Assembly (NCBI RefSeq): GCF_037976325.1
Contig: NZ_CP150265.1
Span: 5,593,001 to 5,657,000, forward strand
Source of the DNA: Paenibacillus sp. FSL K6-3182
GTDB taxonomy: Bacteria; Bacillota; Bacilli; Paenibacillales; Paenibacillaceae
Direction of reading: 5' to 3'
Length of the DNA stretch: 64,000 bases
Shown: positions 25,647 through 33,803 of the stretch, piece by piece
Layout of the letters: each line of letters starts with the position of its first letter
Position numbering within the stretch: the first letter of the stretch is position 1
The notes under the pieces: generated by a model
What the model saw: the letters and a program-made list of their open reading frames with translations, nothing else
Told to the model about the DNA's origin: nothing
Database searches by the model: none
Position numbers and translations under genes: made by a program

Positions 25647-26456
25647 CTACCCCCCGACCGCCGAATATTTCTTTATGGATACGCGCCACGTCAGACGGGA
25701 AATGAGCAAGAAGAGCAATATCCATCCACCCTGAATAAACAGCCCCTGATACATAGCCATCGTCCCTGTTTTACCGCTCAGAACATTCACCGGAAAATAA
25801 ATGGTATACGGAAAAGGAGTATATTGAAGCGCCTTTACAACCGATTCCCCGAAAATTTCCAAAGGGAACATGCCACCGCTCAAAATATTGACTAGCAAAC
25901 TTGTAATCACAAAAAAGTATGAGATTTCATGCAAATAAAACGCGCTGGCGCAAATGCAGTAGGCGATCAAAAAGTTGAGCAGAAGCGCACCCCACAGCGT
26001 CACAGTGAACAGGATTATACGTACGACCTCGATATCCAGCACATCCCTAGCGGCTGAAATCCAGATCATACAAATAAGCAAAAGTGCAGTAATAACGTAA
26101 TAAATCGCCTTTTGACCGATAAAAGACATCAGCCGGTACCCGAAGTAGCTGACTGGCTTAATCAAATATTTGTTAAGACCGCCATTCTTAATATCGTCGG
26201 CAATCTGGTGCTCAAACTGGGTAGCAATCAGCTTGGACACCAGCCCTGCCAAGATCGTATACAAAATAATTTGACCATACGAATACGAGAACAACGCCGC
26301 CTTGCCGGAATGTTCGTACACCGCCGTCCAAATAAAATATTGAACGAGAATCGGAAAAGCAGCCCCAAGAAGACCTAGAAAGAAGTGAAATCGGTATTCC
26401 ATCGAATGCTGGACGCCCACCCTAAAAACGGCCATGTACAATCTGCGTCTGTTCAT
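25647..26456 (-). CDS. ABC-2 type exporter permease (first subunit)
   Basis: 269 residues, six TM helices (FLGLLGAAFPILVQYFIWTA, ILYTILAGLVSKLIA, AIYYVITALLLICMIWI, WGALLLNFLIAYCICASAFY and others) and the loop KNGGLNKYLIKPVSYFGYRL matching that of its neighbour. Both permeases share the [DG]-G-x-L-[DN]-x-x-[LM]-[IT]-KP-V-S loop, so they are paralogous halves of one exporter. The start overlaps the ATPase stop by 4 bp, giving translational coupling. Confidence 0.85.
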   Translation of the reverse strand: MNRRRLYMAVFRVGVQHSMEYRFHFFLGLLGAAFPILVQYFIWTAVYEHSGKAALFSYSYGQIILYTILAGLVSKLIATQFEHQIADDIKNGGLNKYLIKPVSYFGYRLMSFIGQKAIYYVITALLLICMIWISAARDVLDIEVVRIILFTVTLWGALLLNFLIAYCICASAFYLHEISYFFVITSLLVNILSGGMFPLEIFGESVVKALQYTPFPYTIYFPVNVLSGKTGTMAMYQGLFIQGGWILLFLLISRLTWRVSIKKYSAVGG

Positions 26457-27436
26457 CCTACGGCTTCCTTGCGATAGAGCATGGAAATGCTCTCCTCGAT
26501 CGGTACGTCTTCTATCGTCCAGTCGATGATTGGAAACGAATCGAGCACGGCGCGCGACACTTCCTTTAAGCGATGCTTGGGCAGCTCTAGAACAACGTTG
26601 TATTCGTCTCCGCTTACAATTTTCCCGAATTTGGCCAGCCGCTGCTCGGCAACAGGTTCGGAGAAGTGCAGCCTTATAATTTTCTGCTCGCCAAACAGAT
26701 CGTTGATCTTGTGAAGATCCCCATCGTACAGAAGACTTCCTTCATTAATAATGATCGTCCGCTTGCAGAGGTCCTCCACATCCTTCATGTAATGGCTCGT
26801 AAGCAAAATCGTCGCACCAAACTGCTCATTGTAGTATTTCAGAAACTCTCTAACCTTCTTCTGGGAGGGGAAATCAAGCCCGATCGTCGGTTCATCGAGA
26901 TAAAGCAGCCTAGGGCGGTGGATAAGCGCGGCGATCAGCTCCATTTTCATCCTTTCGCCCAGAGACAGCCTGCGCACCTGCACGTTCAGAAGATCCTGCA
27001 CATCTAGCATCTCCGATAGCTCAGCAAGACTTCGGTGGTAGAGATCATCCTCGACGTCATAAATGCATTTGTTCAAATAAATCGATTCGCTAGCTGGAAG
27101 GTCCCACCAAAGCTGATTTTTCTGCCCCATCACAATGGAAAAAAGCCGTTTGAACTCATGCTTCCGCTCCCATGGCACATAGCCAAACACATCGGCTTCT
27201 CCGCCTGTCGGATAGAGAATGCCAGACAGCATTTTGAGCGTTGTTGTTTTACCCGCCCCGTTAGGTCCGAGAAATCCGACGCATTCGCCAGGGCCTATGT
27301 CAAAAGAAAGCGATTTGACCGCTTCCTTCACCAGCGACTTGCGAGCAAATAAATTTTTCAGCGAATTTTTAAGCCCCGCTGCTTTCCGGTAGTACACGAA
27401 CGATTTGTGCAGCTCCTGCACACGGATATAGTCCAT
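26453..27436 (-). CDS. ABC exporter ATP-binding protein (NatA/DrrA-like)
   Basis: About 327 residues: Walker A GFLGPNGAGKTTTLKML, Q-loop IVMGQKNQLWWDLPASESIY, signature LSLGERMKMEL, Walker B RLLYLDEPTIGLD, H-loop LLTSHYMKDVEDLC, then a ~90-residue C-terminal regulatory part. The IVMGQKNQLWWDLP Q-loop is characteristic of ATPases that partner DUF990-type ABC-2 permeases. The frame is open to 27481, but ATG at 27436 has AGGAGG seven bases upstream. It follows the radical SAM gene and powers export of the cluster product (inference). Confidence 0.92.
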   Translation of the reverse strand: MDYIRVQELHKSFVYYRKAAGLKNSLKNLFARKSLVKEAVKSLSFDIGPGECVGFLGPNGAGKTTTLKMLSGILYPTGGEADVFGYVPWERKHEFKRLFSIVMGQKNQLWWDLPASESIYLNKCIYDVEDDLYHRSLAELSEMLDVQDLLNVQVRRLSLGERMKMELIAALIHRPRLLYLDEPTIGLDFPSQKKVREFLKYYNEQFGATILLTSHYMKDVEDLCKRTIIINEGSLLYDGDLHKINDLFGEQKIIRLHFSEPVAEQRLAKFGKIVSGDEYNVVLELPKHRLKEVSRAVLDSFPIIDWTIEDVPIEESISMLYRKEAVG

Positions 27437-27452
27437 CCCCGTTCCTCCTGGC

Positions 27453-28628
27453 TTAAACTCCATTGTTGTACAGCAGCACACACTTAGAGCATATCGGCAT
27501 TAAACCGCAGGCAACAATTTCACGCTGTTTCCGAAGATCTTCACCGTGAAAAACATCGGCTACGCTTTCTTCGTACAAATTGCCAACACTGAATTCCGGG
27601 AAAAATTTGCACGGATTCACTTTGCCGTCCGGCATCACATCCATCCGATTCGAGATCGAAAAGCACTTCGTACGATTCATAGCCGGTTTCTCGCTGCCCC
27701 GGATAAATCCTTCCACCTCTTCGGGCTCCAGCGCAGGCTGATAACGGACACGCACATTCCAAATTCGGGAATTCACACGTTGAAGCTCTTCGAGCAAAAT
27801 ATCAAAATTGTCTGGCGAGATGTGGAACGTGAAGGAGTGCCAACTATTCTTGTGATCGTCTGCAAAGCGGGAGGCAAGGTGCGGGAAATGAGCATCGAAG
27901 TAGGTGTCCATTCTATCCGCCGTATCAGAAGGGATATACCAGGGGAAGCAGAAATAGACAGAATCTACGCCCATCTCTTCAAAAAATTCCATAAAGCTGT
28001 AAAGCTTGCCGACCATCTGGTCGTTAACCGTCAAGGCCACAGAAACCTTGCCTTTATATATACCCTGCTTTTTCAGATCTAGCAGCAGCTGAATCGCATG
28101 GATTACTTTTTTAAACGTGCCTTTGCCTCGGATCGCGTCATTTTCCTTCTCAAAGCCTTCAAGGCTGACCAGCATGACCAGATTTTCTGACATTTTCAGA
28201 ATAGAATCCAGCTTCTGCTCAATGAGAATCGCATTCGTGCAAATCGTCGTGTAGCGCTCTTCTTTGGATAGCAGCTCTGCCAGCTCATCGAATTTGGAGT
28301 AAAATAACGGTTCGCCGCCCCACAGGAAAACACGTGATTTGCGTGCTCTTGTTTCAGCCAAAATCTTCTCCACGACGGGAATATCGATTTCATCTTTCTT
28401 CACTTCTTTCGCAAAACCGTGATGGAAGCCATCCGGATTCCACTCAAAGCAGTGTGTGCAGCGTAGGTTGCAGCCATTATTAAGCTTAATTCCTATCTCA
28501 TAAGGCACGGGTGCTGCATAAGTTGGATCATCTCTGCGCTTCCTTCCGGTTTCCGCCAGCGGAACCAGCGTTCTTTTCATATTACGAAATGTGATTTGGT
28601 CAAACGTAACTGCTGTTTTCGGCTGCAT
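27453..28628 (-). CDS. radical SAM / SPASM-domain enzyme
   Basis: 391 residues. CNLRCTHC (Cys53, 57, 60) binds the [4Fe-4S] cluster that cleaves S-adenosylmethionine; VFLWGGEPLF is the GGEP motif. The C-terminal SPASM part has KCFSISNRMDVMPDGKVNPC and Cys374, 380, 383, enough for auxiliary Fe-S clusters. SPASM enzymes modify peptides or carbinols; BtrN, which oxidises an aminocyclitol in butirosin synthesis, is a smaller relative. Here no precursor peptide gene is visible nearby, so a small-molecule dehydrogenation or carrier-bound modification is as likely as a RiPP reaction. GGGAGG precedes ATG; overlaps the glycosyltransferase gene by 29 bp. Confidence 0.9.
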   Translation of the reverse strand: MQPKTAVTFDQITFRNMKRTLVPLAETGRKRRDDPTYAAPVPYEIGIKLNNGCNLRCTHCFEWNPDGFHHGFAKEVKKDEIDIPVVEKILAETRARKSRVFLWGGEPLFYSKFDELAELLSKEERYTTICTNAILIEQKLDSILKMSENLVMLVSLEGFEKENDAIRGKGTFKKVIHAIQLLLDLKKQGIYKGKVSVALTVNDQMVGKLYSFMEFFEEMGVDSVYFCFPWYIPSDTADRMDTYFDAHFPHLASRFADDHKNSWHSFTFHISPDNFDILLEELQRVNSRIWNVRVRYQPALEPEEVEGFIRGSEKPAMNRTKCFSISNRMDVMPDGKVNPCKFFPEFSVGNLYEESVADVFHGEDLRKQREIVACGLMPICSKCVLLYNNGV

Positions 28629-29706
28629 AGGTGATCCTCCCGAAATGGTTAATTTTTGACCGCTGCTCTAATAATCGTGTGCAAGTCTCCTCGAGCAAAT
28701 GCTCCGAAAAACGTTGGTTTTTCCACTCCGTAAAGCGGATTCCGAGTCCACAAGATTCCCAATAGGTTGAATTATGAAGCTCATGGTCGCCGAACGGCTC
28801 CAACATGACAAAAGGGATTCCAAGTGACAACGAATCGTTCAAAGTCGCTCCCCCCGGCTTACTGATGATCGCCCAGCAATTGCGCATCAGCTCGGTGTAA
28901 GCTGAGTAATCCTTGAGGGGATACTCCCTGAGAAGTCCGTCTTCACGGATATACTGAATCATAGGCGGGAAAGAATGTCTCCCATGTTTGTCCCTGCTCC
29001 ACGGATCCCAGGAGACCTCCGTCCCAAAATATCGCGTGGTCCCGTCGTCCTCCTCCACCTCTGAAGGATCGTAAACAATGACATCCAGACGGTGTCCGAG
29101 CATTCGAAGTTCGGAGATCGTCATGGCGTAGGTGCCGATTCCCCAGCCACCGCCATGGATCAGAATGCGTCCGGCGCGCTGCCAGAAAGGCAAAGGCTTC
29201 GCTTCGTCTGAAGCGATATAACTGCCCGGAGACATTTTTTGAAGCTCGTAAAACCAAACGTTCTTATAGACGGGGTACAACTGCTTATGTACCTTAAACG
29301 ACGGGGTATCCCACGCATCCAGTCGGATCAGCCGGATGTCCAATTGCTTGTTAGAATCTGTCTTGTAACGCTCCAATATAGGCAGCCAGAAACCCGTAAA
29401 CACCGCAAAACGGGTGACATCGGCCTGTTTCCAAGCGTTCAGCAGTCTTTGAACCTCTTCCTCGTCCAAGGAATTGTCAACAGGTTTGGCCAGCTTATGC
29501 CCCATAAGAGCAACAGCGAAATCCGCATGAAATGCTTTTTTGGTGGATCTGATCTTGCTTCGCACTTTTTCGTCATACAAGCTCTCCAGAACGTAAATAT
29601 CCGTTTCGACTCCTATGCTTTGCAGGTACGTATGCAGATGCATAGCCGGAATGTACGCGCCAAGCGAATTACCCGACGCCAGCAAAATAACTGAAGATGA
29701 ATTCAT
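28600..29706 (-). CDS. GT-B fold glycosyltransferase (UDP-sugar, GT28/GT1-like)
   Basis: 368 residues. N-terminal Rossmann part begins SVILLASGNSLGAYIPAMHL, with a GNS-x-G loop like MurG and diglucosyl-diacylglycerol synthases. The C-terminal donor site is clear: ILIHGGGWGIGTY, then IISKPGGATLNDSLSLGIPF and EPFGDHELHNSTYW, the KPGG...E donor pattern. It probably transfers a sugar from a UDP-sugar to the cluster product. No membrane anchor is evident. It lies 22 bp after the ATP-grasp gene. Acceptor and sugar are unknown; the GH3 N-acetylhexosaminidase in the same operon hints at GlcNAc. Confidence 0.78.
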   Translation of the reverse strand: MNSSSVILLASGNSLGAYIPAMHLHTYLQSIGVETDIYVLESLYDEKVRSKIRSTKKAFHADFAVALMGHKLAKPVDNSLDEEEVQRLLNAWKQADVTRFAVFTGFWLPILERYKTDSNKQLDIRLIRLDAWDTPSFKVHKQLYPVYKNVWFYELQKMSPGSYIASDEAKPLPFWQRAGRILIHGGGWGIGTYAMTISELRMLGHRLDVIVYDPSEVEEDDGTTRYFGTEVSWDPWSRDKHGRHSFPPMIQYIREDGLLREYPLKDYSAYTELMRNCWAIISKPGGATLNDSLSLGIPFVMLEPFGDHELHNSTYWESCGLGIRFTEWKNQRFSEHLLEETCTRLLEQRSKINHFGRITYAAENSSYV

Positions 29707-29728
29707 GCTCAGCTCCCGCGTTCCAAAT

Positions 29729-31204
29729 TTAGTTGTACACTTTAACGGATAAGTCGGCGAGCACCTGTCGCAAGCTGTTAATCAGTTCGCTGCGGTGTTC
29801 ATCATCTCGGCCTACGACCGAGACATAGAGCCGTCCCTTCGGCATGCCTCGTTTGTTTTGCGTTCCCTCCGCCATTCGGCGGCGAGTCAGAATCTCGTTT
29901 ATCATTACGGTATTGGATGATAGAGGAACAACCCCGTACCCTGAGGGGGTTGTCAACAGAAGTTCAGATGCACGCAGTGCGTGCAGTAGAGTGCCAAACT
30001 CGAAGCCTTCCGGTAATCCGAGGGATAAAAACGTAAGCCAGCCGCTATGTCCGTACGTTTCCCAACATTTATCGAGATACGCGTTAATAAGTCCCATCGA
30101 CTTGCGGGCGTTAATCTCTACAATCGATACGACTTTTCCGTCCTCCAATATCATGGAGTCAAAGCAGACAAAGCCGTGGTAGCCGTCTCCCGCCAGCAGC
30201 CGGAGCGCTTTCTCCATCACGTTGAAATAGCCAGCGTTCTCCAACATGCTGATAAAAACATCATCCGCTTTGATAGACCCGCTGTAGTTTTGCTGGTGAT
30301 TAATCATCCGCTGAACTGAAATGAACTCCGTCTCGCCACTCTCCTTGATGAACCAGTGAGAGCTGAAGTCGGTCTTTTTCTTTAGCAGCGGCTCAAGCAG
30401 GAATTGAGAGCGCAAACCTCTTTCCTCCTGTTTATGCAAGTGATCCGTTATTCTTCGCTGCATGGATTCGCTGTCAATGAGCATATTGCCTTTGCCAGCA
30501 ACGCCGAAGGGATCTTTTAATAAATAGTGCCCCTGCTTCAATAGAGCACTTCCGACCGTCTCTATTTCTGCTGCGCTGTTCGCCTCCATGCCGTAGCACT
30601 TCTCGCCTATTCTAGCCAAGAGCCTGTTGGAATACAGCTTTGAATTAACACGTACAACCGTCTCTAGATCTGGCAAGGAACCGCTAAGTTCGGCGGCGTA
30701 TAGGTACGCTTCCGTATCCGATGTTATGGCGTACGGGGACACCATTTTGGCAGCGCGGGAGAACATCTCTTCACCCTGTGATTTCATCTGCTGCAAAACC
30801 ACACCCTCGGGGAAACCGGAACCGGTTGTCTGAAGCACTTTGTTTGCCGGTTTGGAGAGCCTTGCTTGATCGGCCGCAAGCCTGAACATGCATGATTTAA
30901 ATAAGTCCGGTTCGGGCAAGGGATCCTTCTCATCATTCAAATCATAGTGATAACGAGTTCCAAACGAAAAACCTAGCCCATTTAGATACTCATGCAGTGC
31001 TGGGTTGATTTTGCAACGGCTGTAGAGGATATCATTAGGCCCGCAAAACGGAAAGAGCAGCTCATCCATGCACAGGACAATGGACTCGCTATCCTTGTCC
31101 GGCATAGCAGGCAGCTTGGCTAGATCAGGATCTCTCCACCTCGTTTCGGGGTCGAAGGTACCCATAACCATTTTCGCAATCACGTCGACTTTACGACTTA
31201 GCAT
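29729..31204 (-). CDS. ATP-grasp ligase (BtrJ/PGM1-like)
   Basis: 491 residues. A pre-ATP-grasp domain (~40-200) is followed by the ATP-grasp core: Lys230 and glycine loop in YLLKDPFGVAGKG, LLEPLL with Glu271, and the Mg-binding strand CFDSMI plus IVEINARKSMG (Asp349, Glu363, Asn365). ATP-grasp enzymes activate a carboxylate as acyl phosphate and join it to an amine or thiol. Directly after a carrier protein gene (14-bp overlap), it is a good candidate for loading or extending an amino acid on the carrier, as BtrJ does in butirosin, or making a peptide bond as PGM1 does. Substrate not predictable. The annotated ATG has no strong ribosome site, fitting translational coupling. Confidence 0.8.
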   Translation of the reverse strand: MLSRKVDVIAKMVMGTFDPETRWRDPDLAKLPAMPDKDSESIVLCMDELLFPFCGPNDILYSRCKINPALHEYLNGLGFSFGTRYHYDLNDEKDPLPEPDLFKSCMFRLAADQARLSKPANKVLQTTGSGFPEGVVLQQMKSQGEEMFSRAAKMVSPYAITSDTEAYLYAAELSGSLPDLETVVRVNSKLYSNRLLARIGEKCYGMEANSAAEIETVGSALLKQGHYLLKDPFGVAGKGNMLIDSESMQRRITDHLHKQEERGLRSQFLLEPLLKKKTDFSSHWFIKESGETEFISVQRMINHQQNYSGSIKADDVFISMLENAGYFNVMEKALRLLAGDGYHGFVCFDSMILEDGKVVSIVEINARKSMGLINAYLDKCWETYGHSGWLTFLSLGLPEGFEFGTLLHALRASELLLTTPSGYGVVPLSSNTVMINEILTRRRMAEGTQNKRGMPKGRLYVSVVGRDDEHRSELINSLRQVLADLSVKVYN

Positions 31205-31466
31205 CTTCGTACAACGGCTGGCCTTGCGGCTGGCAGCTTTTCACAAACTGAATAAAAGCTCCGATCGACTGGAGATGCTCATAATCGAATTCGTCATAGT
31301 CAATGGCCACATTCAACTGATCCTCGACTTGGAGCATAAACTGGATCATTTGCAAAGAATCAAGGCCAATATCATTGTTCAGATTCGTTTCAGGGGAGAG
31401 GGAATGGCGGAGTTCCGGCTGGTCTTCTTTGATCATGCACAAAATATCAGCAATTTTATCGAACAT
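31191..31466 (-). CDS. acyl/peptidyl carrier protein
   Basis: 91 residues, acidic, all-helical. IGLDSLQMIQFMLQVEDQL contains the phosphopantetheine attachment motif; Ser37 of DSL is the modified residue. AAAGGAG lies eight bases before ATG. It is the first gene of the operon, which encodes no fatty acid or polyketide synthase, so it is a stand-alone carrier comparable to BtrI, holding an amino acid or acyl chain while the ATP-grasp, radical SAM or BtrH-like protein acts. A phosphopantetheinyl transferase must come from elsewhere. Confidence 0.92.
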   Translation of the reverse strand: MFDKIADILCMIKEDQPELRHSLSPETNLNNDIGLDSLQMIQFMLQVEDQLNVAIDYDEFDYEHLQSIGAFIQFVKSCQPQGQPLYEDAKS

Positions 31467-31581
31467 TACTACACTCCTTTAAAGGTTTAATGTATGAGGA
31501 GCATCTGAATCCTCACTTACACAAATTCCAACAAAATAAAAAAATCCTTGTTCATCCCTCCAATTCCTATAAATTACAATT

Positions 31582-31610
31582 ATTATCATGCTCTAGCATG
31601 AATCTGTCAA
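31582..31610 (-). promoter_or_regulatory. sigma-A promoter of biosynthetic operon with operator in the spacer
   Basis: On the minus strand TTGACA (31605-31610), exactly 17 bp, GATAAT (31582-31587). The spacer is almost filled by TCATGCT-CT-AGCATGA (31586-31601), a perfect 7-2-7 palindrome. A repressor there would exclude RNA polymerase; no candidate regulator gene is adjacent. The ~108-nt leader holds a possible 12-codon ORF (31517-31555), with poor ribosome-site spacing. Confidence 0.7.
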
Positions 31611-31863
31611 CGAAAATAGAGTAGATCATTTACACTATTTTTCAATATAATTTCGTGAACACCCTTTGAATAGGTAGCAAGAATCATCTCATTTTGAACC
31701 TCGGCATTGGAATACGACAAATTTATACATTAATATTGATTGATTCTATTCAAAACTGTCCGCTTATTTAGGACTTTTTAACCTAAAATTCAAAAAAATA
31801 ATCTAACCATTATTTTGCTGCAACTAGTATTAGTTTTTTGTACTATTTTCATCTAAAACAAAA
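31611..31863. other. AT-rich intergenic stretch
   Basis: Between the biosynthetic operon promoter and the LPMO terminator. Very AT-rich, no ORF with a ribosome site and no strong hairpin seen. Confidence 0.5.
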
Positions 31864-31899
31864 AAGCCCCCCGGAGCTCCCATTCAACTCCGAGGGCTT
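31864..31899 (-). terminator. terminator after the LPMO gene
   Basis: AAGCCCCCCGGAG (31864-31876) pairs with CTCCGAGGGCTT (31888-31899), followed on the minus strand by TTTTTTG. It lies 8 bp past the LPMO stop. Confidence 0.85.
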
Positions 31900-31906
31900 A
31901 ATTAGT

Positions 31907-33262
31907 TTATGGCTGCAGCTGCCACAACGCGGGAACGTTGCTAGGCTCCCAACCTGCTAACGAAGTGTGCGGTTGAATACATTTATACGTCGCACCATTG
32001 TATGAGACTAGAGCATTCGCTGCATATGCCGTGTTAGCAGCCCATGGTGTAGCGCTTGGTCCTTGAGCAGTCGTAGCGGTAACTGCGTTGCTGTTGCCTG
32101 ATTCATTTTGAGATGGATCAATAGCACGAACCGTGAACGTATAGGAAGTATTAGGAGTAAGACCCGTAACGAGCTTCTCGGTAGCTGTGCCCGTTACTGT
32201 TGCAACGACATTTGAACCGACATAAATGCGGTAACCCGCGATGCCAGAAGCATCCGTTGAGGCGTTCCACATCAGTGTAAGTGAGTTTGAGCCAGGAGCT
32301 CCCATGACATGAAGTCCAGACGGGTTCGTTGGCGGAGTCGTGTCGTTCGGGATCTGAACCGTCGTTATTTGTACGCTATTGCTGGCTGGAGATCGATTAC
32401 CGGAGGAATCAAACGCTTTGACGGTTAAGTTGTAGGTGGTTCCGGCAATCAAATTCGTCAGGTTGACATTTAATTGATTTCCCGGAACGGTTGCTATTGG
32501 CGAGGTGTTAGAGCCGGAATAGATCTCATAACCTGAGACACCATTATTGTCCGTTGAAGCTCCCCATGATAGTGAAGCTGTTGTTGTACCGACTGTACCT
32601 GCTGTAAGGTTCGTTGGAGTAGTTGGGGCAATGTTGTCTGAAGCGCCAAACTGAACATCAATTACGTTATACCAAGCGTTTGGTGTATCATAAATATCCC
32701 ATACGGCAAGGATGATTTGATAACCAGTTCTCTCTGGTACACTACAGGTATGGGACAATGTTGCTGGAGGCTGTTGACCGTTCCCCTGTACCGTACAGAA
32801 TGGTGTCAGATCAAGCTGTGCACGAGAAAGCGGGGCATTTGGATTCCAATCTTGCTTGGTAATAAAATAGCGATAACTTGTCGTCGCATGACGGGCTGTG
32901 AACTTCCAAGTAAATGTATTGGTACCGCTGCTAATATTGACCTTATTCCAGCGTGTAGCTGTTTGTTGGTCAAGATTGGCGAAGGCAGCAAGGCCGGCAC
33001 TGGCGATTTTACCATCTGCAGGTCCAGCTGCTGGAAAACCTTTTAATCCTTCGAGGCTTTGCGGCTCATAAATAATTGCGCCACAGTTCGTATTCAGTCC
33101 ATTTTTACATTGTATCGCCCGACTTGCAGGATTATCGATATAACCATGAGCAGAAACTGGCTTAACGAAAGCAATCATACTGGTTAATAGAAGCAGCAGA
33201 CCGAGACAAGCAACCAACACACGTTTCTTCAAACTCGAACTCCTATGAATCTGATTCATCAT
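31907..33262 (-). CDS. AA10 lytic polysaccharide monooxygenase with two FnIII domains and CBM5/12
   Basis: About 451 residues. The signal peptide ends SAHGYIDNP, so processing exposes His as residue 1 of the copper histidine brace; the second His is in [11 protein letters not shown], and [12 protein letters not shown] closes the ~175-residue AA10 domain. Two FnIII modules ([10 protein letters not shown]..., [11 protein letters not shown]...) and a C-terminal chitin-binding CBM5/12 ([29 protein letters not shown]) follow. It oxidatively cleaves chitin, or less likely cellulose, outside the cell. ATG at 33262 has AGGAGG seven bases upstream; the GTG at 33265 is too close. Its own terminator follows at once. 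Confidence 0.93.
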   Translation of the reverse strand: MMNQIHRSSSLKKRVLVACLGLLLLLTSMIAFVKPVSAHGYIDNPASRAIQCKNGLNTNCGAIIYEPQSLEGLKGFPAAGPADGKIASAGLAAFANLDQQTATRWNKVNISSGTNTFTWKFTARHATTSYRYFITKQDWNPNAPLSRAQLDLTPFCTVQGNGQQPPATLSHTCSVPERTGYQIILAVWDIYDTPNAWYNVIDVQFGASDNIAPTTPTNLTAGTVGTTTASLSWGASTDNNGVSGYEIYSGSNTSPIATVPGNQLNVNLTNLIAGTTYNLTVKAFDSSGNRSPASNSVQITTVQIPNDTTPPTNPSGLHVMGAPGSNSLTLMWNASTDASGIAGYRIYVGSNVVATVTGTATEKLVTGLTPNTSYTFTVRAIDPSQNESGNSNAVTATTAQGPSATPWAANTAYAANALVSYNGATYKCIQPHTSLAGWEPSNVPALWQLQP

Positions 33263-33803
33263 CACATTACCTCCTAGGTTTTTGGTCTGGTTTTAGAATC
33301 CATCCATTTCCTAACAGCATGCGGATATCAGTATCATTTCCCCCCTCTCATCATAGCTGCGACGTCTATAAAGATAGGTTCACTTTAAGCGACCAACTCC
33401 TTTAAAATCCGAATTTATATAAACTCCTAAGAGCTTATACACGCATTAAAAAATGAGTAGTGAAGCCAAGATAGGTATGGTTTGGGTTCATGGGAAGGTG
33501 TGAGGTTTGGTAAAAAAAAGAAATCTTTCCGGATGTTTGTACCGAAGTGTGGTGGAGATGAATTGCCCTAAAATCGGATTGTAGCTGAGGAATGTTCTAT
33601 GAATCAATCATAATGTAAACGTTATTATTTTGCACTGCTATTTTAGAACTAATATTTTTCACGCTCAAAATAGGTCTTGCACCCAACCCCAACGACCTAA
33701 GCTTATGACACAAGGATGTATATATTACCATTTTTTGTGTTTAAAGACCTAAATTTGTTTTCGTAATTGCAGCATATTAGGATACTTACATTGTTCTCCT
33801 ATA
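33263..33803. promoter_or_regulatory. upstream region of LPMO gene with a cre-like site
   Basis: 541 bp without a gene. TGTAAACGTTATTA (33614-33627) differs at one position from the CcpA cre consensus and could give glucose repression of the chitin-active LPMO, although it lies about 350 bp upstream of the start. No terminator is evident after the carbonic anhydrase stop at 33804, so read-through is possible. Confidence 0.4.

Noticed and set aside
27453..28628. RiPP cluster reading of the radical SAM/SPASM gene
   Set aside because: No small precursor ORF with a ribosome site, no RRE-type protein and no leader peptidase were seen around it.
21016..31466. Calling the operon a butirosin or other aminoglycoside cluster
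   Set aside because: No 2-deoxy-scyllo-inosose synthase, aminotransferase, BtrK-type decarboxylase or BtrG homolog is present; only enzyme classes are shared.
31517..31555. 12-codon leader peptide before the carrier protein gene
   Set aside because: The GGAGG is only one base from ATG and no attenuator-type alternative hairpins were found; mentioned only as a possibility in the promoter entry.
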